This document shows, one piece after another, positions 1-11,906 of a DNA stretch of 64,000 bases (positions are counted from its first letter, which is position 1; every line of letters starts with the position of its first letter). The notes under the pieces were generated by a model, which saw only the letters and a list, made by a program, of their open reading frames with translations, searched no databases and was not told where the DNA came from. The stretch comes from Symbiodinium sp. CCMP2592. Its lineage: Eukaryota; Sar; Dinophyceae; Suessiales; Symbiodiniaceae. The stretch lies in contig CAJNDT010000135.1 of NCBI GenBank assembly GCA_905221615.1, positions 179,001 through 243,000 on the forward strand, read 5' to 3'. Both the position numbers and the translations under genes were made by a program.

Positions 1-1750
1 GCTCCACGTAAAGGGTTCCAGTGACTATTGCCGCACCTTTCAGGTCGCTGTCCGTCTGCGAAAGGCAGGCTGTCACCACCTGAAGGTGTCCGGCCAGGGC
101 ATCGCTAAAGACCTTCAAGTCTCTCGCATTGCGCGTGGCTTGATAAGAAAAGGACGGGTCACTCTGGTGGGAGCTGCACGAACCCGAGGAGACCAAGGAG
201 CCACCGGCCCGGCAGTGGTGTCCCGACAGACCTGCACTGCTAACTACGGCGGACTCGCTCTGAGCTTGAGGACCCCAGTCTCGAGGACTCGCGCTGCCAG
301 AGACTTCCATAAGACTGGCGCTACTCACATTGACTCGACGCTACAAACTACCGAAACTAAAGAAACTCTCGAGCCAGCATATAGCTCTGCCGGGGAAGGC
401 AGGTAGCCAGGTGCTTTGGTCACCAAAGCTTACGATTCTCGACCCCGGCCTGGTGCCTCTCTAGATCCCCACAGCGCCTTTACGGTCAAGTCTTTGCAGC
501 TCAGCGTCTTCAAGTCGCACTTTAGCGACATTCCTGGCGTGGCCCGCTTGGCCAAGATATCATCCTGAACCCAGGTTGAATTTAGAAGGAGGGGGATGGG
601 CCTCATGTGATCCGCTTGGCCGAAGCTCTGAGCTCTAGTGACTCTAGTCACTAAAACAACAGCCACAGGCCACAAAGCCCAGGCCTAGAAACCACCCAAA
701 GTCGTCCCAAAAGGCCGTGACAAAAGCCCTGAATTCGCAAATCACGAGGCCGTCAGTGACCGTTAAAAGGCGCCTTGAGCTTGATCAAGCGCTCGATCTT
801 GGGATAGTCTGAATAACGGTTCTGGTAGTCTAAATCCCGGATGAAGTTCTGCCTCAGTCTAGCTCCACCCGAGATATGCTAAGGTTCAGTTGCGCTGTTG
901 CATCGTGCATGTCCTGGTCATCTCATCTGAGATCTTTGCTACAAGAGAAAGCCCATTTGTGCTCCAGGGGGAATCCTTTTGCCACGCTTCCGGGGCACGG
1001 GCGGTCGCAGTCCAGTGTCAATGAAAGTCTGACCTGATAGCTTTGCCCTCAAATCATCGCGCAGGGCTTACGAGATCTAAGAGATGAAGATTAAGGAGGA
1101 CGAGCAGGGGTAAGAGGATGACAACCTTGAGAACATGGACAAGCATGATCAGGATGAGGAAGGAGGCAGAGGACGTGCTAGTGCTGTGCTAATGCCAGCG
1201 CCAGTGCTAGTGGCAGTGGCAGTGGTAGCGGCAGCAGCCACGGAAGCAGTAGCAGAGCCGTTGCGGTAGAGGTGGTCGTCGTCGTAGTAGCAGGAGCAGT
1301 TGCCAAAGATTCCGACTTCCACTTCAGCGATTTCGAACACTTTTGACTCTCTGTTACAAAGTCCCTTTCATCACAAAGGCCTCCTATCATCCTCATTGCC
1401 CAGGAAGGTTCCACTTGAATTTTAACCCATGGACATCCAACCACAAAGCTCAAGCTGCCTCTGCAGAGCAACCTACTGACACCGACTTCTGAGGAGTTGA
1501 CAGTAGTCGTTTCGCATGAGGTATTTGGCACTAACCTTTCGCATGGCATCTTGGCGAGAACACATGCAATGTGGTCTCGGGAAAGACGAAAGAGCAGACT
1601 GAATCGTGAAAGACCCTTCAATGTATCCTGGAGCATCTTCTTCGGATGGCTGTGCTGTCTCTTTCTGAGACTGCTGAGCTGGCATCTGTCGCCAAGTCCA
1701 GCTATGAAACCACATCTCAGGCTCTCAAGATCTTAAAAGAAGGGCCCACA
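1..1750. other. No supported gene
   Basis: I see no coding region with convincing composition here. The only notable structure is a short imperfect hexamer tract (AGTGGC/AGCGGC-like) near 1190-1260 that produces repetitive Ala/Thr and Leu-rich translations. Open frames in this stretch are short and overlap on both strands. Confidence 0.5.
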
Positions 1751-1753
1751 CTC

Positions 1754-2326
1754 TCAATCGTCCTCATCTCCATCGTCTCCCATCACATATGCCGTCAGCG
1801 GAAGCAAGAGAACTAAACATCCAAAGAGGATGCCGGCTATGTCGGTGTATTCCCAGTACGGGACCCCTGGACCCCGCACGTACTCCATGCGCAGTTGGCT
1901 CACCTTCGACATGTTCGTCCAAGCACCAAGGCTTTCCAATTGGAAATCCATGCCGTACGGCGGGTCCATAGGGTCCACAACCTGTAATTCTGGCGGCACA
2001 CGGTCTGCATTGAATATGTACAGAGAAAGCATGAGCAAGAGCCCAGAAACGTAGAGAGTCAAATATCCCAGGATGCACAGACCTGCTCGGCGCCTGTCAC
2101 ACCGGCAGCGAGTGTAGTGGTGGTGCTCCGACAGGTGCATCGTAAAGTACACCATCGCATAGAGGCCGCAAAGCCAGGTTAGTGTTGCCATGAGCATCCA
2201 CAGAGCCAGGAGGCCTAGGCGAGTCTCCGCAATGGAAGCCAATCTCTCGGGCTCGATAGCACACTCAATCCCGATCCCTTCTGAGCGGAGGGACTTGCAG
2301 AAACGGCCGCTTTGGGCCGCCGCCAT
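1754..2326 (-). CDS. Hypothetical three-helix membrane protein
   Basis: This is an open frame of 190 residues that I do not recognise. Three hydrophobic segments of transmembrane length are visible at roughly residues 40-62, 82-106 and 161-182. Between the first two lies a His/Cys/Arg-rich loop (HHHYTRCRCDRRR). The C-terminus is a short acidic tail ending GDDGDEDD. The ATG is followed by an Ala-rich start; an in-frame TGA lies 14 codons upstream and a possible 3' splice site (CAG) lies between, so the true gene may have a further 5' exon. It is on the same strand as all other supported genes. The hydrophobicity pattern and lack of low complexity favour real coding; function is unknown. Confidence 0.5.
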   Translation of the reverse strand: MAAAQSGRFCKSLRSEGIGIECAIEPERLASIAETRLGLLALWMLMATLTWLCGLYAMVYFTMHLSEHHHYTRCRCDRRRAGLCILGYLTLYVSGLLLMLSLYIFNADRVPPELQVVDPMDPPYGMDFQLESLGAWTNMSKVSQLRMEYVRGPGVPYWEYTDIAGILFGCLVLLLPLTAYVMGDDGDEDD

Positions 2327-2920
2327 TCCCAGCGACTTTTGCCACTCTGGGCACGGGCGGGTGGTGAAATTACTTCATGCTGTCGACTTGGGCCACTTCA
2401 AAGAGCAGTTGCAGCATGACCACAGGAAGCGCAGCTTTCCACTTGGTTGGCTGAGGAGTTTGCCTTCATGTCCACGCCGTCATCAGCAGGCTGGCCGTAC
2501 TGCGGCCTTGGCTACCGAGCTGAGCATGGGCAACCGAGCTATCGAACCTGGTCGGCACCGCATGGCATGGCAGCTGTGTTCCAAGCATGGCGTGCGCCCA
2601 TGGCAGGCCTCAGACTCCAAGCTTTCGGTTTTCTGCACATGCCGGCACATGCAGAATCTTGCACCAAACTCTACCGTTTTCGCCACAAGACATTCAGCAT
2701 CGAGGCCAGCAACATCGTTGAATGCTCGGCTTGACGACCATGATGAGAACACAAGCTTGCCGAAAGACGAGCATCAGCTCTGCACCTCCAGTGGGAGCGT
2801 AGCCGTAGCCCGGATAGAACCTGGCTCGTGCAGCAGCGGGCATCAAAGTGTCGGGCCTCATGGTGTCACCACTTCCTGCTGCGAGTGGCGATGTGAGAAG
2901 GCGAAGGAGGAGGAGGGTGA

Positions 2921-3084
2921 AGCTGAACAGCGACGATGATGGTCATGATGCGATTCATGACGGCGATGATGAGGAGGATGATGATGGTGGTGATGATGAT
3001 AGTGGTGGTGGCGATGATGATGACGATCCTGGTGATGATGGGGGTGAGGATGATGATGGCGATGATGATGATTACCTTCATGGC

Positions 3085-3119
<35 letters not shown>

Positions 3120-3560
3120 CCGAGCACTGATGACGAATATGACTATGATTATACTGTTGATGCTGGTGAGCATTGATGATGGCCATGAAGATGCTGATGA
3201 TGAAGATGATGACGACGATGATGAAAGTGACGACGACGATGATGATAATGATGATGGTGTTGATGGCGACGATGGTGATCCAGATGAAGATGAAGATGAT
3301 GCTGAAGCGGAAGATGAAGATAAAGACAAGATGGTGATGAAGATGATGGTGAGGATGAAAGTGATGTTGAAGATTAAGATGAAGAGGATGACGATGATGA
3401 TGGTGGTGATGATGATGACGGCCTTACTGATCATGACGATGGCGATGCTGCTGATGATGGTGATGATGGTGGCGGTGGCAATGGGCATGGTGACACTGGT
3501 AATGACGATAGCAAGGACCATGACGATGATGATGACGAGAACATTGAAGATAGTGACACT
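2921..3560. repeat. (GAT)n-rich trinucleotide array
   Basis: An interrupted GAT/GAC trinucleotide array of about 640 bp. It creates long Asp-, Met- or Ile/His-rich open frames on both strands that should not be read as genes. A pure (ATG)n run lies at about 3085-3118. Confidence 0.9.
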
Positions 3561-3666
3561 CACGGCGACGATGACAATCAACTCTAGCAAGAGCATATTC
3601 AGTCAACAACACCGGCAAAGCACTGTTACTTCTGCATGCTTGAAAACACGAGCCGTCACGTAGCTG

Positions 3667-3814
3667 TCCTGTTATTATAAAGACTGCTACTGTTGCTAAC
3701 ACTACTATACCACTGCCACTTACTACCACTGCTACCACCACCGCCACCACGACGACGACTACTACTACTCCTGCTGCTGCTACTACTACGACGACGGCGA
3801 CAACAACAACAACA

Positions 3815-3861
<47 letters not shown>

Positions 3862-4020
3862 TTCTACTTCTACTTCTACTTCTACTGCTACTACTACTGC
3901 TACTACTACCACTACTACGACGACCATTACTACCCTACTCCTACTACTCCTCCTCCTACTACTACGACTACGACTGCCACTGCCACTGCCACGGCAACTG
4001 CCTCTGCAACTGCTACTGTA
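3667..4020. repeat. (CTA)n-rich trinucleotide array
   Basis: Interrupted CTA/CTG/CCA triplets with a near-pure (CTA)n run around 3810-3900. All six frames yield homopolymer-like translations (poly-Leu, poly-Val, poly-Tyr). Confidence 0.9.
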
Positions 4021-4124
4021 CTGATGTTAAAAGGGATCATCCACCAAATCGGCCAGGCAAGCGAGGGCGCCGAAGGAGTCATGCCATGGCCCTGGGGCTC
4101 GGAGTACTCGGCAGCGCCTGCTTG

Positions 4125-4610
4125 GTTCGGGGTTTAGGGGTTTAGGGTTGAGTGTGCTTGGCGTTCCCAGCGTCAAGAGCACACAGATTTCGGGCCATAA
4201 GCATGCTCTAAAAGCCGTGCATTGTATGATCTCCACTCAGCACCGTCCCTTCGTGTGAGGCGAAGGCCGGTCGAAACTCGCTGGGATTTAGACGGGCACG
4301 GGAGGGCATGACGAGGAGAACACCCTTCAGAGCCTGAGTGTCGCCGCCGTCCTCCGCCTTCGCGCCTTCAGGCACAAGCTAGCTACTGGATCCTCGACTC
4401 TGGTGTTGGGGCTTTAAACACATGGGCCGAAAGCCCCTGCACAGCTCTGTGCTGTGATGTACTGACCATAACTCGCCACCCAACCAGCCCCATCAGCCCA
4501 CTACAGGAAACGGACATCGCCTTTTCTTGTGCTTGTGGCGGCTGCGGCGACTCCTGAACAAGGTTTCAAAGCAAAACGAGCTCCCTAAACCCTAAACCCT
4601 AACCCTCAGC
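4125..4610. repeat. Telomere-like TTTAGGG/CCCTAAA tracts
   Basis: A degenerate TTTAGGG tract lies at about 4128-4148 on the plus strand, and CCCTAAA copies lie at about 4584-4606. Plant-type TTTAGGG repeats are known as dinoflagellate telomere units; here they are interstitial and short. No gene is supported in between. Confidence 0.7.
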
Positions 4611-4689
4611 TGCCAAGGACAAGGATCAAGAGCTAGTTCTAGCAAGCCAGGGAACCTGCTCCTCGAACCCCTCGGCGCATCCTTGGGGG

Positions 4690-4761
4690 CTTCTATATCT
4701 GTGTCTGTGCCTATGTCTATACTTGTATCCTTATCTACATCTCTGTCTCGATCTGCATCTG

Positions 4762-4806
<45 letters not shown>

Positions 4807-4822
4807 GTCTACTTTCTCTATT

Positions 4823-4865
<43 letters not shown>

Positions 4866-4925
4866 ACCTGTATCTGTAATTATCTAGACCTAGATCTAGG
4901 TATACAGTTATACTCATATGTAGAC
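4690..4925. repeat. (TA)n and TCTG/TCTA microsatellite
   Basis: Two (TA)n runs at about 4766-4805 and 4827-4862 are embedded in a degenerate CTGTATCT-type repeat. There is no coding content. Confidence 0.85.
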
Positions 4926-5224
4926 CTACGAAACTTCAACCTTCTTATATACAAACACATGCAAGTATGTGCACAGAAAAAGCTCCACATGCTGCTGAGC
5001 CGGGTGCGCCCATGATGATGCCCAACCTGAAAGCACATGCTTAGTGACGAACAGCTGAGCTGATCATAAAGGCGGTGATGGTGACGAAGATTTCGGGGCC
5101 CTTGCGGTAACCACAATTTAATTGCTTACTGAAACGAGGACAATCTTTGTGTTGCTGGTGAAAACCGCTGCCTTGTCATGCGCAACAAACTCTGATAGTC
5201 ATGGGCTGAGATGACCACGATGGC

Positions 5225-5665
5225 ATGGCGATGGTGCTGGTGATGATGATAGCCGCAGTGGTCATTATGACGTCGGAAATCATGATACAAGTGCAGGACG
5301 ACACTGTGAGGACGATGCCACCTTCGCTTGAGCGTGGCAGCAGCAATGGCAGCAGCGATGGTGGACATTGTGATGCTGAGGACAAGGATAAGTCACTACC
5401 ACCACCCTCACTACCGCCACCACCACGACCACTATCACGACCACGACCACTGCCACTAACCCTACTGCTCCTGCTGCTGGTGGTGCTGATGCTACTGCTG
5501 CGTCACTACAACGATGCCTACTACGACGCCGAACGCCGCCACCACCACCACCACCACCACCACAAGCAGCACAACTACCACCACTACTATCACGACTACT
5601 ACAACCACCAGTACTAACCCGAGCACTACTACCTCCACGACCACCAGCACCAGCACCAGCACCAC
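5225..5665. repeat. CAC/CTA trinucleotide array
   Basis: Interrupted CCA/CAC/CTA/ACG triplets, including a pure (CAC)n run near 5540-5563. Open frames across it are compositional artefacts. Confidence 0.8.
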
Positions 5666-5699
5666 CATCTTCAGCCCTAAAGGTTCTAGGACCCCAAAC

Positions 5700-6760
5700 C
5701 CCCTTGTATAGTCCGCGCCACTCCAACACTGACATACTACGTTCACCTGTCTCTGCTTAATGGGGAGGCAACTCCTGGCTGCGTTGGCGAGCAACCGTAA
5801 CTCCAGTTACGACAATGCTGATGATAGGGTAATGGTAGTAATATAGGGTACTATGGGGCATTATGGGGTATTATAGGTACTATACAACGTTGAACCAGCA
5901 TTTTCATCGACACAGGAACAGACAGTATGGCACGAAATTTCCAGGGTTGCGGCCCCTTCGTGTTCGAGCTTTCAGCAGCCAACGACGCAGGCGGGCTCTC
6001 AGACGCCGGGTCAAGGAGTCAAGAGTTTTCGGTTTCGGGGTTGAGCTCAGGACTTCGGGTAATGGCTTCGGGCTGGTGTTCTGGACGAGCTTCCTCCTAT
6101 CTTCCGGGCCCTGTGCTTCTGAAAAATTGAATCAGTTCGGCGTTCGCTTGCAGATCTTTGTCCCTGCTCCGGCTACAACATTAGTTGTATTGGGTCCGTA
6201 TCGCGAAGAGCTGTCCATCCATGGTCTCATGTGCTGTGGCATGAGCCAAAAGGCTTCAGGCTAACCTTCTCCGGCAACCCTCACGAATTTCACCGTCCCC
6301 TGCATCAAGAGCTCGAGAACTGCCTCACTCACTCACTCACTCGCTCACTCACGCGCAAACACGCAGAAAGAAACGAAAACAAGGGTGGCGCACATGTGCT
6401 GCACGCTGCGCAGCACGAGGACATGGTAGAAGGAGATCGGGCCATGTCCTGCGATTTGACATAGGGTGCATGCAGAGCAGTTGCCACTTTCCCAACTCTG
6501 ACTCAGTGGCCGTACGGGGTTGAACATGCCTTGTCCCTCTGGGGGCCGCGGTCCTTCCTCATTGGGCTCCAGATCCGGCTCCAAGGAGGAGACGAACTTA
6601 GAAACGGTTGGCATGAAGCGAGTTTCAAGGTTCCGGGTTCAGGATTGGATTCAGCGTCTATGGTCTATCGTCATTGAAATAAGTAGTCTTATTCGGCGCC
6701 TGCCATGAACCTTCCTACACTGCCACTGCCTTGACGCCCTGACTCCAGAATGCGCTGCCC
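5700..6760. other. No supported gene
   Basis: No convincing coding frame. A short (CTCA)n run (about 6326-6353) and short AT-rich repeats of the form TATGGGGTATTAT (about 5825-5885) are the only structures seen. Confidence 0.4.
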
Positions 6761-7221
6761 TCAAAACCGCTTGTGCCAGGCTTCTGGCAGGAAGGGACAG
6801 ATACGGATGAGCAGGCCAGAGATGATATTTGGCCTCCACTCGACCCCCATGTCACTGGAGACTGTATGCTGGACGATCAAAACCTCAAGTTCTATCAAGA
6901 GGCCAACGGAAAGCCTCATGGAAGACAGTGCTTGGTCCCAACTCGCCTGCTTGTTCTGCTCCTTCATGCCTTCCTCTCCCCCGCGCTCTGCCATGTCGGG
7001 GGCAATGTCCTGCAGCTTCGAGCTTGACGCTGAAACATCGCCCTGAGGGACGCATACCTGGCACTCATCCTGATACAAAGAGCGCTGACAACAGTTTTAA
7101 CTTCCATAGCCATAACAACATAATTCACGATCAAGAGATACAGCAGGTTGTGATTATAGAAACCGTCATAGCTCAGAAAAAATCCTGAGACCAAAAGGGT
7201 TGTTATCCTATACAACCACAT
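6761..7221 (-). CDS. Candidate small membrane protein, two overlapping frames
   Basis: Two adjoining minus-strand frames look protein-like. The upstream one (about 7221-7085) begins MWLYRITTLLVSGFF and holds two hydrophobic stretches (LLVSGFFL and LLYLLIVNYVVMAM). The downstream one (7078-6761) has a Cys pair (DECQVCVPQ), an acidic region (MAERGGEEGMKEQ) and a hydrophobic segment (RLSVGLLIELEVLIV), ending EAWHKRF. They are in different frames and overlap, so an intron or a frame correction would be needed to join them. I do not recognise a family. Composition is not repetitive, and the strand agrees with the supported genes. Boundaries are uncertain. Confidence 0.35.
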
Positions 7222-7867
7222 ACTAAAGTCTGAACCATAGTGGCCCTAGTAGTACTAAACTCCGAACCCACATCCCGACAGGCTATGATACAACAACACA
7301 AAGTCTGGCAGATCCCTCGACTCTGCTCACGGCCCCGTTGGGGCTGTCCGGGTGGTAGGCCGACAAAACGCCCTGAGACCTCAGTGCCGCGGCAGTTGCA
7401 CGTTCATCTTGCAAGGTCTTCTTTGTTTGAACCCTCGTGTCTTTTCACCGCAAGGCATCCAGACTTACCGGCTGGTTGGGATGTCCTGTACCATCCTCCG
7501 CAACTGGAAACCTTCTGGAAGGCAGTCGGCCCAGCGCCACCGATCCGACTTTTTGGCGCCATTCAGAATATCCAGTGCAGACAAGAGAACGGGAACTCCA
7601 AGTAAGACTCACACACTAGGGTTTCAACCACCCATACCCACAAAATGCACATGTACTTCACAACACAAGACTCTGCGGTGTTCCCAGCAGGCCGATCATT
7701 GTTGGCCTGCAGTTCCAGGTCTATAGCAGCTCGGGTCCCTACCCCCGACTGAACAAGCAAAATGCCCATCATTACAAGTATCCCGCACCCTCCTGCTGCA
7801 AGACCAGGCGTGCACCACATGAAGCCAGCTCTACATGTGAATTTTCCAAGTCGGGCAGCCGCTGAAG

Positions 7868-8455
7868 TCAACGGGTGGTTGCAGCCGTGTGCAGTTCCAC
7901 CCACTGTCCGGTCGGCTTGTGGTAGAACTGGAATTCGCAACCTCCGTGTCCTGCGCGAGTTCCCATGAACCAGTTGGGAAATTCAACTCCATTTTCTCCG
8001 TGAAAATTCCGATTGCGGAACACCGACCCATCAGCTGCCGTCCCGTAGCCGTTGTCGCGCAGCGCTTTGCCCCAAGCTTCGGCAGCGGCATTCTGGTCGA
8101 AACGTCCATCAGGCCCACCGAAATGCCAAACACCGGGAGAAATGACCTTGCTGGCGCGATTGCCATTGTGGACGTTCAGGATCACGAAATGGCTGGAGTC
8201 GGCCTCTCCCATAAGCCAGCTTCCCAGCGCCACCATGTTCTTCCCATACAGCAAACCAAGGAGTGGTCGAAAATTTCTTTTGGGATTTAATCTGACTTGA
8301 TTGGCGGCTCTGGCGAATTCGTGGTCGGAGGGATACGCAAACAAGCCTTGTTCTGGGTGCGTGTAGTCCTTGCGCTCGCTGCTCAACAGCCACTTGGTCT
8401 CTGCCTCCCAGGATGCCCCATTAGGCCTCTGCCGAAGACCTGTTTGTTGTCGCAA
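7868..8455 (-). CDS. Unrecognised conserved-looking protein, 3' exon
   Basis: An uninterrupted frame of about 195 residues with normal protein composition. Visible features are an aromatic-rich middle (SHFVILNVHNGNRASK, then GVWHFGGPDGRFD) and a C-terminal stretch GEFPNWFMGTRAG-like, read as VEFPNWFMGTRAGHGG, ending HTAATTR. There is no in-frame ATG near the 5' end; the frame is closed by a TAG about 19 codons upstream, with a usable CAG acceptor in between, so this is best read as the last exon of a multi-exon gene. I cannot name a family. The short signal-anchor-like frame at 8504-8596 on the same strand could be its first exon. Confidence 0.5.
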   Translation of the reverse strand: MRQQTGLRQRPNGASWEAETKWLLSSERKDYTHPEQGLFAYPSDHEFARAANQVRLNPKRNFRPLLGLLYGKNMVALGSWLMGEADSSHFVILNVHNGNRASKVISPGVWHFGGPDGRFDQNAAAEAWGKALRDNGYGTAADGSVFRNRNFHGENGVEFPNWFMGTRAGHGGCEFQFYHKPTGQWVELHTAATTR

Positions 8456-8503
8456 GGAATCTGGTCGTCCGGATGCCAGCGATCTTTTGCGGTCTGCAGC
8501 ATG

Positions 8504-8596
8504 CTACATGTCTCGGTCTGCTCTGCTGGCTCTGCTTCGCAGTTCCGGACAACAAGCAAGGACTGCGATGATTCCGAACGACACGGCACCCCACAT
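8504..8596 (-). CDS. Possible 5' exon with signal anchor
   Basis: A short frame opens with ATG and reads MWGAVSFGIIAVLACCPELR..., a typical signal peptide or signal anchor: a hydrophobic core followed by Cys-Cys and a basic stretch. It lies just upstream of the 7868-8455 exon in transcription order. Splice sites joining the two were not resolved, so the link is an inference. Confidence 0.3.
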   Translation of the reverse strand: MWGAVSFGIIAVLACCPELRSRASRADRDM

Positions 8597-9169
8597 GGCT
8601 AGCTGGCAGCGCTGGTTGAACTCCGCTTGGGCCACAAATCAACTTGAGCCAAAATCTTGTAAGGTTTCGGGTCTTGGGTTTAGGACATATCTTGTTTGGT
8701 TTTCGATTTTGGAGGTTTGGGGATGAGGGTAAGGTTTTGGAGTTCGGGATTGAGGTTGATAGCTCCCTTCCTTTCTTCTGGGCAGGGTCCTTCCCCTGGT
8801 TGATTCAGTTGTAGGCCATCTCTCCTTCTCTCTCCTACTTCCGTCGATCCAGCCGCAGTGCTGCTCGAATCACTGGACCAGTCTCAACATGAATCAATCG
8901 ACTCGCCCGTTCTAGCTAAATCACACCAGTTCAGTGTTGCTAGGTTGCACTCCAGTCACTCCAACTCTCCTTTGCCTTTTGCTAGCAGCCCTTGCCCAAG
9001 AACCTCGTAACGAGGACCCTCTGGACACTCGAAGCTCCCTCAGAGAGTCGTACACGAAGAAGTCTGAGATCACAGAATTCTCCGAGAGGGCGCCCATGTA
9101 CACGGCCTGCCGTCCGCATGAACGGGTTGCAGCATCAGAAACTAATGACCCTCATCTTCTGACACAGGA

Positions 9170-9530
9170 TGATGACACAATCATGTAAAGCTGCTGCTGC
9201 CACAGCACCGGCGACGACAAGGACGACGACGACGACTGCTACGACAGACATCGGTCGTCATCAGAGTCATCATCACCACACGGTCATCGTCGTCATCTTA
9301 ACCAGCATCCTCACTGCTGCCCCTGCCAGCATCATCATCTGCAACACGAGAGCTATGGCCACTTGTGCCAGCATCAGAAACAGCAGCACCATCACTTTCA
9401 CTGTCGCCATCAGCATCACCATCTCCATGGCAATGATCACCACCCACATATAACCCCAACATCATCATCATCATCATCATCACCGTCTTCTTCATCGTCA
9501 TCATCATCATTCCTAGCACCAGGTCAACCA
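9170..9530. repeat. CAT/ACG trinucleotide array
   Basis: Interrupted CAT/CAC/ACG triplets, with a near-pure (CAT)n run at about 9460-9510. There is no supported gene. Confidence 0.8.
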
Positions 9531-9869
9531 CGGACCTGTTGCACCCGCTGCTGGTCCTCTGCCACTGACTGCAGGAGCGCACTGGCAGCAGGGCTTCGGG
9601 TGGTCATTTTCGGAGTTGGAGCTGTACGGCTTTTGTTGCTCAGGCTCGGGGCTTTACGGGTTCAGGGTTAGGGAATTGGGGGCTTGAAAGGCTCAGGGCC
9701 CTACGGCTTCGAAGGTCTTGAGGGTTTAAGTTTGTGGCCTCGGGTTTTGAAGTGTAAAGGTTAAGCGTTCAGGCATTGCTTCCTGGAGGGCTGCGGAGTT
9801 TGCTCTTGCTTAAATATTTGGCCGATGCCAGCAACGGATGTACCATGCTTCAGGGACACACACATGCAC

Positions 9870-10085
9870 ATGCACACCTGCACGCACACAAACACAAACA
9901 ATCTCTCTCTCAAGCCGGTGCGAGCTAGTGCTGGATGACGACGACGACGATGCTGATGATGATGCTTGCGATGACGACGACGGTCATGGTGGTGATCGTG
10001 ATTTTCATGATGCTGGCGACGATTATGATAGAGCTGTGACAGTGATGGTGATGATGATGATGATGATGATGGTGGTGGTATGTGG
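9870..10085. repeat. (CA)n-like and GAT trinucleotide array
   Basis: A short CACACA/ACACAA tract (about 9855-9900) is followed by GAC/GAT triplets to about 10080. Open frames here are poly-Asp or poly-His artefacts. Confidence 0.8.
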
Positions 10086-10089
10086 CGGC

Positions 10090-11900
10090 GGTGTTGATGC
10101 TGCCCAACGACGACACACAGCAGACCAGCTCGACGAGAGAGACATGTGCCGAGAGGCGCACTGTTGCGCGTCGTAGGCGCCCTTCAGCATGATCTGGACG
10201 GAAAAATGCCGGAAAGACATAGTCGGTATCTTAAGACATGAAGTTGCCGAGCCTTCAAAGCTCTATGGTCACATACCTGTGATTGTTTTCGACGATGGTC
10301 ACCGGCTATCGGAGGTGAAACGCGGGCCAAAGTTTAGAGCTCCAGGGTATGAAAGGATTGAGGCTAAAGGGGGTCAGAATCTGTCAAGGGGACGAAATAC
10401 TTGTGATTCTTCTACAGCTCACAACTCGATGGACCCCGCTCGTTGACATGCGCTCAAACCAGCCTGAGAAAGCACAGCACATCCAACAAGAACCTTCCTG
10501 TTCCAAATTCCACGGCCAAAACTTCTGGCTTACGTACCGATTCCTCAGGCCAGTGGCATAGGGTGAAACTGCACGAGGCAGCACAACCTGCTTCTGTCCT
10601 CTGTAAAGATACCTGGTGCATCCCGATTCATCGTAGGTATATGCCTTTCACGTACCGATTCCCAGGAGCATGACAACATGAGGAGCTACCCGTGCAGGCT
10701 TGCTATGCCTGTGGCCGTGGTGCAGCACCCAGCGACAGCATGCCGACAGGCAATTCCCTTACGGGCGACGCACCGAGCGGCGAAGCACCGGGTGGCGACG
10801 CACCCAAAGGCGAGGCTCCCAGCGGCGAGGATGCGACGGCCCTGAGCACTTTCGCAAAGCAAACTGAAACCAAGAGCTGCTTGAACCCGAAACCTCCCGT
10901 AGGGCCCGGACCCAGCGGGGCCCCCCGGAGCTTTCAGCGCTGGCAGAGGAGCTGTGGTACCCAGTGGCCTCAGCTGCCACTGAAGATGTCTTGACTCAAA
11001 CATCAGCCAACCTAAGATGGCAGCTGGAATCAAAAACTGAGGCAGACAGACAGACAAAACCTCGAAACCTCTCGTCCCTCCTCTCCAGGTCCAAGTCATC
11101 CGAGCCCCTGGCGGTGGCGGCGGTATGTTGGTCAAGGCCAACACCTCTCAAAGTGCAGGCTTCTCTTTGCGTGAAGTGGATCCATTTACGGCCAGGGTCT
11201 CTGGACCCTGCTGGACATCAAGCTACGGTTCACGACTTTGCTCGGAAGAAGTTCTCGGAAGGGAACGTCGTTTATGTGAGATTGCTCTCCCCCTTGTCTG
11301 GTACACGTCGACTCGTCGACTGTCGCGCTAAGGAGGCGGCCGGAAGCCGTGCCAAGCTGTCGCCGTCGGCGATGGGAAGCGACATGTCCGGCCGATCCGA
11401 CACCATGGAGTACCTGCTCAGGAAAGAACTCTAGACTCTAGCCTGCGACAGACTCAAGTTGCAGGGCTCACGGCTCCGGTGGAGGCAGCGGGGGCCGGCT
11501 GTCGTTGAGTATGGCTGGCGCAGTGGAGGACGACGCCTGCCACAGTGCTGCCAAACGATCACCCTCCTCATTAATTTCATAGGAAGCATGGAAGCGTGCC
11601 AGGCACACGGGCTCGTGATGTTTATCGCCAGGGACGAAATCCCTGAGCAGCAAGCCGGGAAGATGAAGGGCGACTCGCTTTCGACGAGTACGACTGGACT
11701 GGCTCTGCTCCGGCCATGTAGGGCCGTCTGGGCCACCGAGCATGCTGTCTGGCGGCGGAGGCGGCACCTGAGCTTTAGAAAAGCGCGGGCCACACGGACT
11801 GTCACATGCCTCTGCAGTGGGTTCTGAGATTCCGACGGCCTCCTTCGACACGCAAGGAACCGAAGGCAGTACATGGACTCGTGAGGCAGTTCAAGGCCAG
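10090..11900. other. No firm gene; two weak frames
   Basis: A 15-bp minisatellite of the GGCGACGCACCGAGC type at about 10765-10835 encodes GDAPSGEAP-like repeats on the plus strand. A minus-strand frame at 11468-11851 is proline-rich (VPPPPPDSM near its middle, PPLPPPEP at its end) and could be a terminal exon, but nothing links it to a family. The rest shows no supported coding sequence. Confidence 0.35.
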
Positions 11901-11906
11901 TCAGCT

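Noticed and set aside
2848..4145. Several 80-180-codon frames on both strands
   Set aside because: They are translations of GAT and CTA triplet arrays with no non-repetitive protein content.
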